23,025 nt of DNA from CAWKZT01 sp963854565 (GCA_963854565.1 CAWKZT010000015.1:1-23025), one strand, 5' to 3'; counted from the first letter of the stretch, positions 14,768-22,067 are shown. A program made the numbers and translations. Notes: a model not told the origin generated them from the sequence alone.

Positions 14768-15954
14768 GTGAGGCGGACGACGTCCTGTGATGGCGTAACC
14801 CGAGGGGCAGGAACGGTCGAAAGTACCTTGGCAACAATTTGGTCGGGTACGAGTTCGCGAGCAAGGGCTTCGTAGGTAAGAATGACGCGGTGCCGGAGAA
14901 CCTCAGGCGCGATATCGAACACGTCTTGGGGGAGAACGTAACTGCGCCCACGCATGAATGCCATAGCCCGACCGGCCGCCACCAAACCGAGGCTGGCACG
15001 CGGACTGGCCCCGTGCGCAATGAGTTCGTCGAGGTCGCCGAGGCCGTAGCTTGCGGGTTCGCGAGTCGCTATGGCCAAGTTCACCGCGTAGTCGACAACG
15101 GCTTGGTCGACGAAGACGCCATCGACTTGTTCTTGCAAGGTAAGGAGTTGTCCGGGATCGAGAATGGTTGCGGCCTCGGGAGGATTGACTCCCATGCGCC
15201 GGACGATTTCGGCTTCTTCGGTCGCGCTCGGATAGCCGACGTTGATCTTCATCAAAAAGCGGTCTCGTTGCGCTTCGGGCAGCGGATAGACGCCCTCGGA
15301 TTCGATCGGGTTTTGTGTGGCCAAAACCAAGAATGGCTGGGGGGTGGGATAGCTAATGCCACCAATAGACACCTGGTGTTCGGCCATCGCCTCAAGTAGA
15401 GCGGATTGCACTTTGGCTGGAGCTCGGTTGATCTCGTCAGCCAGCACGAAATTGGCCATGATTGGACCAAGCTCAGTGTCGAATTGCTCACTGGAGCTGC
15501 GGTAAATGCGGGTACCAACGATGTCGGATGGCAAAAGATCGGGCGTGAATTGGATGCGGGCAAAGGTGCCGCCGGTCGCCTTAGCGAGAGTTTCGATGGC
15601 GAGTGTTTTTGCGAGACCAGGAGCACCTTCGAGTAAACAATGTCCGCGGGCCAAGACTCCGACCATGAGGCGTTCGAGCATGCGACCCTGCCCGACTATG
15701 ACCTTCTTCACTTCGAACATGGCTTCTTCGATGGGCGAAACCTGAAATGGCGCTGCCGCGGGTTTGGTCGTCGCAGGTGAGGCTAAGGACGGGGCGGTCT
15801 GGCCATCGGGTGACAATTCGTGGGCCAATGGTGCCGGGTCGGCGGGCGGGTTTGGGCCGGGTAGCGGTGCCGCCGGAGGGGGTGGCGGCGTGGCTTGACT
15901 CGCCGGAGGGGGCGATGGTGGAGGTGGCATGGGTGGAGTAGGTAGGTCACTCAT
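14764..15954 (-). CDS. MoxR-family AAA+ ATPase with proline-rich N-terminus
   Basis: 396 residues. Residues 1-72 are a low-complexity Pro/Ala-rich extension, with runs of four or five prolines near 10-13 and 23-27, absent from most MoxR proteins of about 320 residues. The AAA+ core follows: Walker A GAPGLAKT (110-117), Walker B with LADEINRAP (171-179), sensor 1 LATQNPIE (211-218) and EAQRDRF (227-233). It is likely the motor of the MoxR-DUF58-VWA module. ATG 15954 is the first gene of the minus-strand operon; a TACGCT hexamer on the minus strand ends eight bases before it. An internal start near residue 79 would give a normal-length core, but no better start signal is evident. Confidence 0.93.
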   Translation of the reverse strand: MSDLPTPPMPPPPSPPPASQATPPPPPAAPLPGPNPPADPAPLAHELSPDGQTAPSLASPATTKPAAAPFQVSPIEEAMFEVKKVIVGQGRMLERLMVGVLARGHCLLEGAPGLAKTLAIETLAKATGGTFARIQFTPDLLPSDIVGTRIYRSSSEQFDTELGPIMANFVLADEINRAPAKVQSALLEAMAEHQVSIGGISYPTPQPFLVLATQNPIESEGVYPLPEAQRDRFLMKINVGYPSATEEAEIVRRMGVNPPEAATILDPGQLLTLQEQVDGVFVDQAVVDYAVNLAIATREPASYGLGDLDELIAHGASPRASLGLVAAGRAMAFMRGRSYVLPQDVFDIAPEVLRHRVILTYEALARELVPDQIVAKVLSTVPAPRVTPSQDVVRLT

Positions 15955-16033
15955 TGACGGTCAGCGTATTACGCCATCGGCCCTTGGTGTGCCCGCGCTG
16001 CCAAAGGCCGTCAGAAACGACTAACTTTGGTGT
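15955..16033. promoter_or_regulatory. divergent promoter region between moxR and the response regulator
   Basis: This 79-bp gap must hold signals for both directions. Inverted repeat GCGTATTACGC (15964-15974, 5-1-5) overlaps a minus-strand TACGCT close to the MoxR ATG. On the plus strand TAACTT (16022-16027) lies six bases before GTG 16034, with no SD, suggesting a leaderless response-regulator message. TTGGTGTG occurs twice (15984-15991 and 16027-16034), 43 bp apart. These are pattern matches only. Confidence 0.4.
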
Positions 16034-16714
16034 GTGCGTGTCCTTGTAGTTGACGATGAAATCGATCTGGCTGACGCTGTGGCTAGAGGTCTTCGCAACG
16101 GCGGCTATGCCGTCGATGTTTCCTACGGCGGCGAGGATGCCCTCGAGAAGGCGTGGATCGTTCCCTATGACCTCATAGTGCTGGACCTCACGATGCCCTA
16201 CGTCGATGGCCTCGAGGTGTGTGCTCGACTGCGCGAGAATCCCAACGTTGGCGAGCCACCCCGTGTGCTCATGTTAACGGCGCGCGATTCGCTGGACGAT
16301 CGTGTGGCTGGCCTCGACGCCGGTGCCGATGACTATCTCGTCAAGCCGTTTGCCTTTGTCGAATTGGAGGCGAGGGTGCGCAGTTTGTTGCGTCGTGATG
16401 CCGGATCAACTGGGGCCACATTGACCGTGGGCGATATAGACCTAGACACCTCTCGTCTGGTGGTAAAGCGGGCTGGCGCAACGGTCGATCTCACTACCAA
16501 GGAACTCAATCTGCTTCGTTACTTTATGACCAAACCGGGTGTCGTGGTCAGCCAAGAAGAGTTGCTTGATCATGTCTGGGATGAGAACGCGGACCCTTTC
16601 ACCAACACCGTTCGAGTCACCGTGGGCACGCTGCGTCGCAAGCTCACCAGCGACGATGGTCATTCGCCGATCGAGACCGTAATTGGATCGGGATACCGGT
16701 TGATCGACTCATGA
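16034..16714 (+). CDS. OmpR/PhoB-family response regulator, MprA-like
   Basis: 226 residues. The receiver domain (1-115) has acidic pair D7/D8, phospho-acceptor D51 in VLDLTMPYVDG, T82 in MLTAR and K104 in VKPF. A winged-helix DNA-binding domain (about 128-226) carries LTTKELNLLRYFMTKPGVVVS and TVRVTVGTLRRKL. The kinase gene follows after about 13 bases and an HtrA-like protease after that, the order of mycobacterial mprA-mprB-pepD, an envelope-stress system. GTG 16034 starts MRVLVVDDE as expected. It probably controls its own operon and perhaps the divergent MoxR operon; that is inferred. Confidence 0.93.
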   Translation: MRVLVVDDEIDLADAVARGLRNGGYAVDVSYGGEDALEKAWIVPYDLIVLDLTMPYVDGLEVCARLRENPNVGEPPRVLMLTARDSLDDRVAGLDAGADDYLVKPFAFVELEARVRSLLRRDAGSTGATLTVGDIDLDTSRLVVKRAGATVDLTTKELNLLRYFMTKPGVVVSQEELLDHVWDENADPFTNTVRVTVGTLRRKLTSDDGHSPIETVIGSGYRLIDS

Positions 16715-16727
16715 TTTGGTCAGCAGC

Positions 16728-17954
16728 ATGAAACGGATTGGGTCGTGGTTGCCCGCATGGATGGGTTCGATTCGCGTCCGCCTTACCGTTTTGTACTCGA
16801 CGGTATTGTTTGGTTTGGCGAGCGCTGTCGTCGGTGGCATCTATTTGGGTTTGTCCCGGTCATTGGAAGACCAACCGGTAACCCAGACGTGGACGCTCGG
16901 ACAACTCTCGCGGACAGCGACTGGCCAAATTCAGTTCACTCGGACGGACATGTTGTCCACGCTTAGCGATTTTGAGTTTGCGGTCAACCAGCGTGCGTTG
17001 CATCAGCTGGAGCGTTACTCGCTGTTTGCGTTGGTGACGTTGTTTGTGGTGAGTTTGATTGTTGGGTGGTTTGTGGCTGGCCGGGTTCTGCGACCTATTG
17101 ATCGCATAACCAATGTGGCCCGCGAAATTCAGGCGACGGACCTTTCTCGTCGCATTCGCTTGCAGGGACCGGATGACGAATTGCGCGATTTGGCCGACAC
17201 TTTTGACGACATGCTCGATCGCCTGGACGTGGCCTTTGAATCACAACGCCGTTTTATCCATGAGGCTTCTCACGAGTTGCGGAACCCGCTGGCGATCATG
17301 CGCGCCAATCTCGACGTCGCTCTTGCCGATGATGAAGCCGATGTGACCGATCTGCGCGAGACCGCCGAGATCGTCAATCGATCGGCCCTCCGTATGACTC
17401 GCTTGGTGGATGATCTTCTTACTTGGGCCCGACAAGAGAATCTGTCGTTACGAACCGACCCTGTCAACGTTGGTGTTGCGGTTCGCGGCGTGGCGCGAGA
17501 GTTTGAGACGCCAGCAGCCGCGCAGGGCGTTACGGTCCGCTGCGGTGTTGAGAATGATCTTTGGGCCATTGGTGATGGGCCCGCCCTTGGGCGGGCGGTG
17601 GCCAACCTGTTGGCCAATGCGCTGCGCGTGTCTATTGCTGGGACCGTGATTCATGTACGTTCTGGACGGCAAGGAAACCTGATCTTCATCGAGGTCGAGG
17701 ACCAAGGCCCAGGTATTGCGCTTGAACATCAAGAGAAGATCTTCCAACGTTTTTGGCGAGGAAATAAGAGCCAGTCGCGCGAGGAGTCCCGCTCTGGTCT
17801 TGGTCTTACCATTGTGCGCCAAATTGCGGAGGCGCACGGCGGGACGGTTTCGCTCGACAGCAAACTAAACCACGGCGCCACGTTCCGTATTCGTATACCG
17901 GCTTTAGCTGCCGATGCGCCGACGGTTCCTTTGGTGCTTGATCTAGAGAAATAA
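16728..17954 (+). CDS. sensor histidine kinase, MprB-like
   Basis: 408 residues from ATG 16728 (an in-frame TTG 16716 would add four). Membrane helices at about 18-41 and 97-118 bracket a short 55-residue external sensor. A HAMP domain (about 119-172) follows, then HisKA with H182 in HEASHELRNPLA. The HATPase domain has N-box NLLANA (293-298), G1 DQGPGI (325-330) and G2 GLGL (357-360). All catalytic motifs are intact. It phosphorylates the upstream regulator, in whose operon it lies. Neither start has a strong SD, so coupling to the preceding gene is likely. The signal sensed is unknown; the MprB comparison rests on gene order. Confidence 0.93.
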   Translation: MKRIGSWLPAWMGSIRVRLTVLYSTVLFGLASAVVGGIYLGLSRSLEDQPVTQTWTLGQLSRTATGQIQFTRTDMLSTLSDFEFAVNQRALHQLERYSLFALVTLFVVSLIVGWFVAGRVLRPIDRITNVAREIQATDLSRRIRLQGPDDELRDLADTFDDMLDRLDVAFESQRRFIHEASHELRNPLAIMRANLDVALADDEADVTDLRETAEIVNRSALRMTRLVDDLLTWARQENLSLRTDPVNVGVAVRGVAREFETPAAAQGVTVRCGVENDLWAIGDGPALGRAVANLLANALRVSIAGTVIHVRSGRQGNLIFIEVEDQGPGIALEHQEKIFQRFWRGNKSQSREESRSGLGLTIVRQIAEAHGGTVSLDSKLNHGATFRIRIPALAADAPTVPLVLDLEK

Positions 17955-17983
17955 ATCACTCCGACGAAGAGTTCTTAATGATG

Positions 17984-18012
17984 TTGTGTCGTCTTTACGA
18001 ATATTTTAGGTT
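17984..18012 (+). promoter_or_regulatory. possible promoter of the HtrA-like gene
   Basis: The 103-bp gap after the kinase gene is markedly AT-rich. TTGTGT (17984-17989) and TAGGTT (18007-18012) are spaced 17 bases. A second -10-like hexamer TAACTT lies at 18021-18026. A separate promoter would let the protease respond on its own, but several alternatives exist in such AT-rich sequence. Confidence 0.3.
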
Positions 18013-18057
18013 TGATTGTTTAACTTCATGACATACCCCAGATGACAGGAGAACCGG

Positions 18058-19455
18058 GTGAGCGATAGTGAACACTCAGCGGAAGATCAAGCGAGCGAGG
18101 ATGACCCAAACTGGCGTGTCGTCAGGTCCTCGTCGTGGCTTCCCTCTGAGGCGTCCATCCCCCCATCGTCTCCCGATTCCCTGTCGTCTCCTTCGTGGAC
18201 AGCTTCCCCTCCTTTGGCTGTCTACAACGAGTTGCCGCTTCCCTCCGCTGCCGCCACCAGTGGCGCAGGGGGGCGGACAATCGTTGCCGTCGTCGAGAAG
18301 CCCAAGTGGCGTCTCCAACGAACGGTTCCCTGGGTTATCACGACGCTTGCTCTTCTTGCTGCAACGTTTGCTGGCGGATGGGCTTTTGGTGAACGGCAGG
18401 CCAATGAAGATCTAGCGTCCGCCGCACAGTCCGCCGCCGACGCGGCCGGGGCCACGGGTAGGTCAGTTGAAATGCCCGTCACGGGCAATACTGTCGCGCC
18501 AGGCGTAACGGTGGACGAAAGTTTGCGCCCCGTGGATCCAATTCTTACCGACGATGTCGAGCCAGCCGCAGTAGCAGCAGCGGTTGTGGCTCCGGCTGTT
18601 GTGCTGATCGATGTCCCCAATTTCGGACAAGGCAGCGGCATTATCTATGACGAGTCCGGTCTTATCTTGACCAATGCCCACGTGGTCGGCGAAGCAACCG
18701 AAGCAACGGTTCAGTTGGCTAGTGGCAAGCGTGTTGCGGGCGTTGTTGTTGGTCGCGATACCTCTACCGATATTGCAGTAATTCAGATCGATGCCTCCGA
18801 AGAGTTTGGTGTTGCCGTGTTGGCCCCGGCGGGGACGGTCGAGGTAGGTCAGCTTGCGGTCGTGATCGGCAGTCCCTTCGGTCTTGAGCAAACGGTGACT
18901 GCCGGTGTGATTTCGGCCATAAATCGAGTTCCCGCAAACGCAGAGAATGGTGCCACCAATCGGGTCGGAATGATTCAGACTGATGCGCCAATCAATCCGG
19001 GCAACTCAGGCGGCGCACTGGTGGACCGCCAAGGTCGAGTTATCGGCATGAATACCTCGATCCGAACCGCCGGGTCAACGGGCAACGTGGGCGTCGGGTT
19101 TGCTATCCCCAGTGAGACCATGGCGCTTGTTGCCGGGCGTATTGTCGCTGGCGAGACTATCGAATCGGGCTATTTGGGCATCAACGGCACTGATCCAGTA
19201 CTGGGTGATGCTGGTGCATTGATAATTTCAATTCAACCTGGCACCGGCGCCGCCGACAGTGAGCTTGAGGTTGGCGATCTGATCGTGGGTATGGACGGAC
19301 GCCGGATTGCCTCGATGAGTGATCTGGCTGCAAGCATCCGCTTAGAGTTGCCCGATACGGCGGTGGTGTTCGAAGTAATACGGGACGCTCAGACGGTCGA
19401 AATAGAAGTAACTCTCGGCCTATTTGACCTGGCCGAGATCGAGATCGTCAACTAG
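18058..19455 (+). CDS. htrA: membrane-anchored HtrA-like serine protease with PDZ domain
   Basis: 465 residues. A cytoplasmic, Ser/Pro-rich N-terminus (1-88), one membrane helix (about 90-111), then an external trypsin-like domain with catalytic H208 (LTNAHVV), D238 (STDIAV) and S317 (GNSGGAL), and a C-terminal PDZ domain (about 370-455) starting GYLGI. This is the layout of mycobacterial PepD/HtrA proteases that degrade or chaperone misfolded envelope proteins. GTG 18058 has a strong AGGAG at 18047-18051 with six-base spacing, the best ribosome binding site seen in the window. It follows the two-component genes, suggesting stress control. Its stop shares the tetramer CTAG with the convergent smpB stop. 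Confidence 0.95.
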   Translation: MSDSEHSAEDQASEDDPNWRVVRSSSWLPSEASIPPSSPDSLSSPSWTASPPLAVYNELPLPSAAATSGAGGRTIVAVVEKPKWRLQRTVPWVITTLALLAATFAGGWAFGERQANEDLASAAQSAADAAGATGRSVEMPVTGNTVAPGVTVDESLRPVDPILTDDVEPAAVAAAVVAPAVVLIDVPNFGQGSGIIYDESGLILTNAHVVGEATEATVQLASGKRVAGVVVGRDTSTDIAVIQIDASEEFGVAVLAPAGTVEVGQLAVVIGSPFGLEQTVTAGVISAINRVPANAENGATNRVGMIQTDAPINPGNSGGALVDRQGRVIGMNTSIRTAGSTGNVGVGFAIPSETMALVAGRIVAGETIESGYLGINGTDPVLGDAGALIISIQPGTGAADSELEVGDLIVGMDGRRIASMSDLAASIRLELPDTAVVFEVIRDAQTVEIEVTLGLFDLAEIEIVN

Positions 19456-19964
19456 TCGTCGTAGCCCACGCGGTTGGCTGCTTTCAGGGCCCGGGCCGTT
19501 TCTCGCTTAGCGTCTTTCTCGGCAATCGATTGACGCTTGTCGGTCTGATTCTTACGACGGGCTAGGGCAAGTTCGACCTTGGCGTTGCCCTTGATGAAGT
19601 ACACCTGCAACGCCACCATCGTGAGTGGATCGCGGTCGAGTCGAGCACCAATGCGGTTTATTTCGGTGCGATGCAGCAGCAGCTTTTTTGGGCGGTCGGG
19701 ATCGTGACCTGTGTGTGCGCCGGTATGGGAGTAGGGCGATATGTGGAACGACAGTAGCCATAGTTCGTTGTTGCGTATGCGGGCGTAGCTTTCGGCAATC
19801 TGTACTTTGGCCTCGCGAAGCGCCTTTACTTCACTGCCTTGGAGCACGAGACCTGCCTCGTAAGTGTCGAGAATTTCGTACTCGTGGTTGGCGCGACGAT
19901 TGGAGGCCACGACGATCTTGGCCATGGGATCTACTGGTTTGGGAGGTTTGGTCTTCTTCGCCAC
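19452..19964 (-). CDS. smpB: SsrA-binding protein SmpB
   Basis: Binds tmRNA and brings it to stalled ribosomes in trans-translation. The body KIVVASNRRANHEYEILDTYEAGLVLQGSEVKALRE, LLLHRTEINRI and VELALARRKNQTDKRQSIAEKDA matches SmpB throughout, with a basic C-terminal tail for ribosome insertion. GTG 19964 gives 170 residues; an in-frame ATG at 19925 gives 157, near the usual length, and loses only a Lys/Pro-rich leader. Neither start has a good SD. The tmRNA gene is not in the window. It is divergent from mec and convergent with the protease gene. Confidence 0.94.
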   Translation of the reverse strand: MAKKTKPPKPVDPMAKIVVASNRRANHEYEILDTYEAGLVLQGSEVKALREAKVQIAESYARIRNNELWLLSFHISPYSHTGAHTGHDPDRPKKLLLHRTEINRIGARLDRDPLTMVALQVYFIKGNAKVELALARRKNQTDKRQSIAEKDAKRETARALKAANRVGYDD

Positions 19965-19967
19965 GCA

Positions 19968-19985
19968 AGCGAGGGTACCCTCGCT
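19968..19985. repeat. perfect 18-bp palindrome between smpB and mec
   Basis: AGCGAGGGTACCCTCGCT is its own reverse complement over all 18 bases. It lies within the 24-bp gap between the smpB GTG (19964, minus) and the mec GTG (19989, plus). It could be a dimeric regulator site acting on both genes, or a short hairpin at the 5' end of either message. No known operator consensus is recognised. Confidence 0.6.
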
Positions 19986-19988
19986 GCT

Positions 19989-20438
19989 GTGTCAGAGGAC
20001 CCGAATTTGGCGTTGAACCCGTTGGTAATTGTTAAGCCTGTGGTCGACCAGATGGTCGCTCACGCGATTGCTGGCGTCCCTGATGAGGCGTGTGGCATGT
20101 TTGCGGCCGATATGGCTACCGGTGAGGTTGTGCAGTTTTTCCCGCTCACAAACATTGCCCACTCCAGTCAGATCTACCAGATCGATGGCGCCGAATTCAT
20201 GGCCACCGAAAAGGCGGCCGACGAAGCTGGTCTATTGATCGTGGGGGTCATGCACTCACACACCCACACCACGAACTATCCGTCACCCACCGACATTGCC
20301 GACGCAGCCAATTTCGACCCGTTCGGCTCGTGGCACTTCGTAATTGTTTCGCTCAAGGACGCTGACCCTTCGGTGCGTAGCTACAAGATTCTCGACGGTC
20401 AGGTAACCGAAGAGCGCATCGAGGTGGCCGCCCGATAA
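19989..20438 (+). CDS. mec: JAMM metallopeptidase Mec, CysO-cysteine hydrolase type
   Basis: In mycobacteria Mec+ is a zinc peptidase that frees cysteine from the C-terminus of the sulfur carrier CysO. The 149-residue protein has the full JAMM motif: E33 in PDEACG and H89-x-H91-x7-S99-x2-D102 in HSHTHTTNYPSPTD. PLTNIAHSSQIYQID (52-66) and VRSYKILDGQVTEE near the C-terminus match mycobacterial Mec closely. GTG 19989 was chosen because a longer in-frame extension would run into the smpB coding region and lacks family sequence. There is no clear SD. The cysM orthologue is on the same strand 1.66 kb downstream, but cysO is not between them. Confidence 0.9.
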   Translation: MSEDPNLALNPLVIVKPVVDQMVAHAIAGVPDEACGMFAADMATGEVVQFFPLTNIAHSSQIYQIDGAEFMATEKAADEAGLLIVGVMHSHTHTTNYPSPTDIADAANFDPFGSWHFVIVSLKDADPSVRSYKILDGQVTEERIEVAAR

Positions 20439-20475
20439 GTGGCGTGACCAAGAACCTCTAGTGCCGATTTGACCC

Positions 20476-21120
20476 TTAGCCCTTGAAGTCGCCGGCTAGG
20501 CCGCGGTCGATTTCGCAGAGGATGCCGCCGCCTGAGACGGTACCCACCAGGTCGCCATCAAAGTGGGTTGGCGAGTTGAAGGTCACCGAGAATGAAATCG
20601 TGACAGTGCCATCGGGGGTTTCGACGCTGACGTCACCGGCGTAGCTGGCGGACACTGGCGACACTGCCGTGCGATGCATATTGAGGTCGGTGGCGTCAGC
20701 AGAGAAGTCGAGTCCCAAGAGGTTCTCGCCATCGTCGAGGATGGTGAGCATTGCTCCCTCTTCGACGGTTTCAGGGACCTCGATGGAGGTGCCACCACAC
20801 AAGAACGTCGCCGGTTGGTTGACAACTCGCCACGGGCCACCCTGAGGGATCACGGGAAGTGGTTCGGGCTCTTCGGTAGCCGTGGGTTCGGGTTCGGCGG
20901 TAGCCGTGGGTTCGGGTTCGGCGGTAGCCGTGGGTTCGGGTTCGGCGTCAGATGATGAGCCTCCATCATTTGGCAGAGGAGTTGGGCTGGCGTCGGCAGT
21001 TGCTTCAGCGTCGACAGCACTAGCTCCTTCGCCTCCATCGCCGCCACTAAGCACAAGCGCGGCAGCGATAGCCACGGCAATCGCCACGGCGATTAACCAC
21101 ATCATTGCTGTTCTCAACAT
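20476..21120 (-). CDS. membrane-anchored secreted protein with EPEPTATA repeats
   Basis: 214 residues from ATG 21120, which has GAGGGG six bases upstream; an upstream in-frame start adds 20 residues without family logic or SD. One hydrophobic helix (about 5-24) acts as a signal anchor; there is no lipobox cysteine. Residues 28-90 are a low-complexity linker with three near-identical AEPEPTAT units. The external domain (about 94-214) is beta-rich in appearance and has two cysteines, C108 and C202, likely a disulfide. I recognise no family for this domain. It converges on mec (37 bp between stops). Unrelated in appearance to cysteine synthesis, it looks like an insertion between mec and cysM. 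Confidence 0.82.
   Translation of the reverse strand: MLRTAMMWLIAVAIAVAIAAALVLSGGDGGEGASAVDAEATADASPTPLPNDGGSSSDAEPEPTATAEPEPTATAEPEPTATEEPEPLPVIPQGGPWRVVNQPATFLCGGTSIEVPETVEEGAMLTILDDGENLLGLDFSADATDLNMHRTAVSPVSASYAGDVSVETPDGTVTISFSVTFNSPTHFDGDLVGTVSGGGILCEIDRGLAGDFKG
20857..20947. repeat. 24-bp tandem repeat inside the secreted protein gene
   Basis: Two exact 24-base units at 20881-20904 and 20905-20928 are followed by a 19-base partial copy (20929-20947) and preceded by a diverged copy (20857-20880). The period is in frame and encodes the AEPEPTAT linker repeats. Exact copies suggest recent slippage and likely length variation between strains. Confidence 0.9.
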
Positions 21121-21137
21121 CACAAACCCCTCAACGA

Positions 21138-21149
21138 ATTGGTTCCAAT
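21138..21149. repeat. short inverted repeat upstream of the secreted protein gene
   Basis: ATTGG (21138-21142) and CCAAT (21145-21149) flank TT in the 91-bp gap between the secreted protein gene (-) and the histidine phosphatase remnant (+). It lies 18 bases before the minus-strand ATG and could be an operator. Short enough to occur by chance. Confidence 0.3.
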
Positions 21150-21211
21150 CTAGATCACAACTCCACGGTCGCAAGACCACCCGTGTTGGTGGCCTGTGGC
21201 ATAGTCGGGCG

Positions 21212-21552
21212 ATGGGATCTCAACTACTCGTAATCCGTCACGGCCAAACCGAATGGTCGGCCGCCGGTCGCCATACTGGGTTAACCGATATTGCGCTAAC
21301 CGAACAGGGACGCGGCGAAGCGTTGGCGGCCGCGAACACCTTGGCCGATTGGTCTGTTGATCATGTCTACTCCAGCCCACTTCGGCGGGCCCGCGAAACC
21401 GCTGAGCTAGTCGGCTTGAAGCTATTGAAGGTCGTCGCTTTGCCCTGGCAACGGCGACCGTTAGTCTTCTCGGCTGGCACCGAGAAGACCGCGTGATCAG
21501 AGCACTAAATCACCGGTGTGGTGACCATTTGCACCCGCCCGAGCGCATCTAG
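21212..21552 (+). pseudogene. histidine phosphatase (phosphoglycerate mutase-like) gene with internal deletion
   Basis: The 5' part from ATG 21212 encodes a normal histidine phosphatase N-terminus: LLVIRHGQTEW with the RHG catalytic motif (9-11), then VYSSPLRRARETAELVGL. After about 21420 this frame turns to nonsense and stops at 21496. In another frame, 21412-21552 encodes RRFALATATVSLLGWHREDRVIRALNH, which matches the C-terminus of the same family, and stops at TAG 21550-21552. The two parts total about 115 codons against about 200 for the family, so roughly 85 codons, including the second catalytic histidine, are missing and the join is out of frame. The gene is almost certainly inactive. 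The final TAG shares CTAG with the convergent DUF3237 stop. Confidence 0.82.
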
Positions 21553-21968
21553 ACAACCGTGACCTCGAAGAGTTCGTAGACGAGCACGTTGTCGGCCATA
21601 TGGCCTTCGGCGATTGCTTGGACGTTGTTGAGCCACGCATAGTCGGCATCGCCACATTGGAACGTGGGGGTGGCAATAACGGTGCTCGAGGCGAGGTCTA
21701 TCTTGCCGCCGTATTCCATGTAGATGAGCGCTCCGTTGTCGGCTTTGATGGTGAGTCGGACGTCGAGCGTGCCGTTACTGCCACCAGGACCCAGCGTAAG
21801 CCAGTCGGCACCGGCTGTTCCATGAATCTCGCCGTTCAGGCGGTCGCCAACAATTGTGCCCGAGTCAAGCTCGACGATGAGACGAGTGCCCATCGCTCCG
21901 TCGGGAACCATCATTGGCTTCTTGAGGTTGATGGTGAATGTGCCAAGCGGGACAAGTTCTAGTGACAT
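21549..21968 (-). CDS. DUF3237 family protein
   Basis: 139-residue soluble protein predicted to be mainly beta strand. GTRLIVELDSGTIVGDRLNGEI, GADWLTLGPGGSNGTLDVRLTIKADNGALIYMEYGGKI and the C-terminal DYAWLNN segment fit DUF3237, a small lipocalin-like family with no settled function. The length is slightly under the usual 150. ATG 21968 has GGAG five to six bases upstream on the minus strand, a good site. It is divergent from cysM across 129 bp and convergent with the phosphatase remnant. Any link to cysteine synthesis is unsupported. Confidence 0.82.
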   Translation of the reverse strand: MSLELVPLGTFTINLKKPMMVPDGAMGTRLIVELDSGTIVGDRLNGEIHGTAGADWLTLGPGGSNGTLDVRLTIKADNGALIYMEYGGKIDLASSTVIATPTFQCGDADYAWLNNVQAIAEGHMADNVLVYELFEVTVV

Positions 21969-22049
21969 GGAAACTCCATTAGTAGTGAGCCCGCACCTTA
22001 GATCAAGTCCTCAACCAAAGCCGAAGTAGCAGTAGGAAATTGAAACCCC

Positions 22050-22067
22050 TATAATTCTGATCGGAAT
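22050..22067 (+). promoter_or_regulatory. cysM promoter with overlapping operator-like palindrome
   Basis: TATAAT (22050-22055) is a consensus -10 hexamer, with the expected start about 36 bases before the cysM ATG; no good -35 lies at 17-18 bases. ATTCTGATCGGAAT (22054-22067) is a 14-bp palindrome with one mismatched pair, centred on GATC, overlapping the -10 end and the start site, where a repressor would act. AGTCAA follows at 22068-22073. The regulator is unknown. Confidence 0.5.

Noticed and set aside
14839..15399. Plus-strand open frame of 186 codons antisense to MoxR
   Set aside because: The MoxR AAA+ motifs are encoded on the minus strand across the same stretch; the plus frame shows no motif.
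19839..19988. Upstream in-frame extension of mec into smpB
   Set aside because: It would overlap smpB coding sequence on the other strand, and the added residues do not resemble Mec; GTG 19989 fits the family length.
20857..20947. Tandem repeat considered as a CRISPR array
   Set aside because: Units are contiguous with no spacers and are an in-frame coding repeat (AEPEPTAT).
20882..21211. Upstream in-frame extension of the histidine phosphatase remnant
   Set aside because: It is the antisense of the secreted repeat protein; family sequence begins only at ATG 21212.
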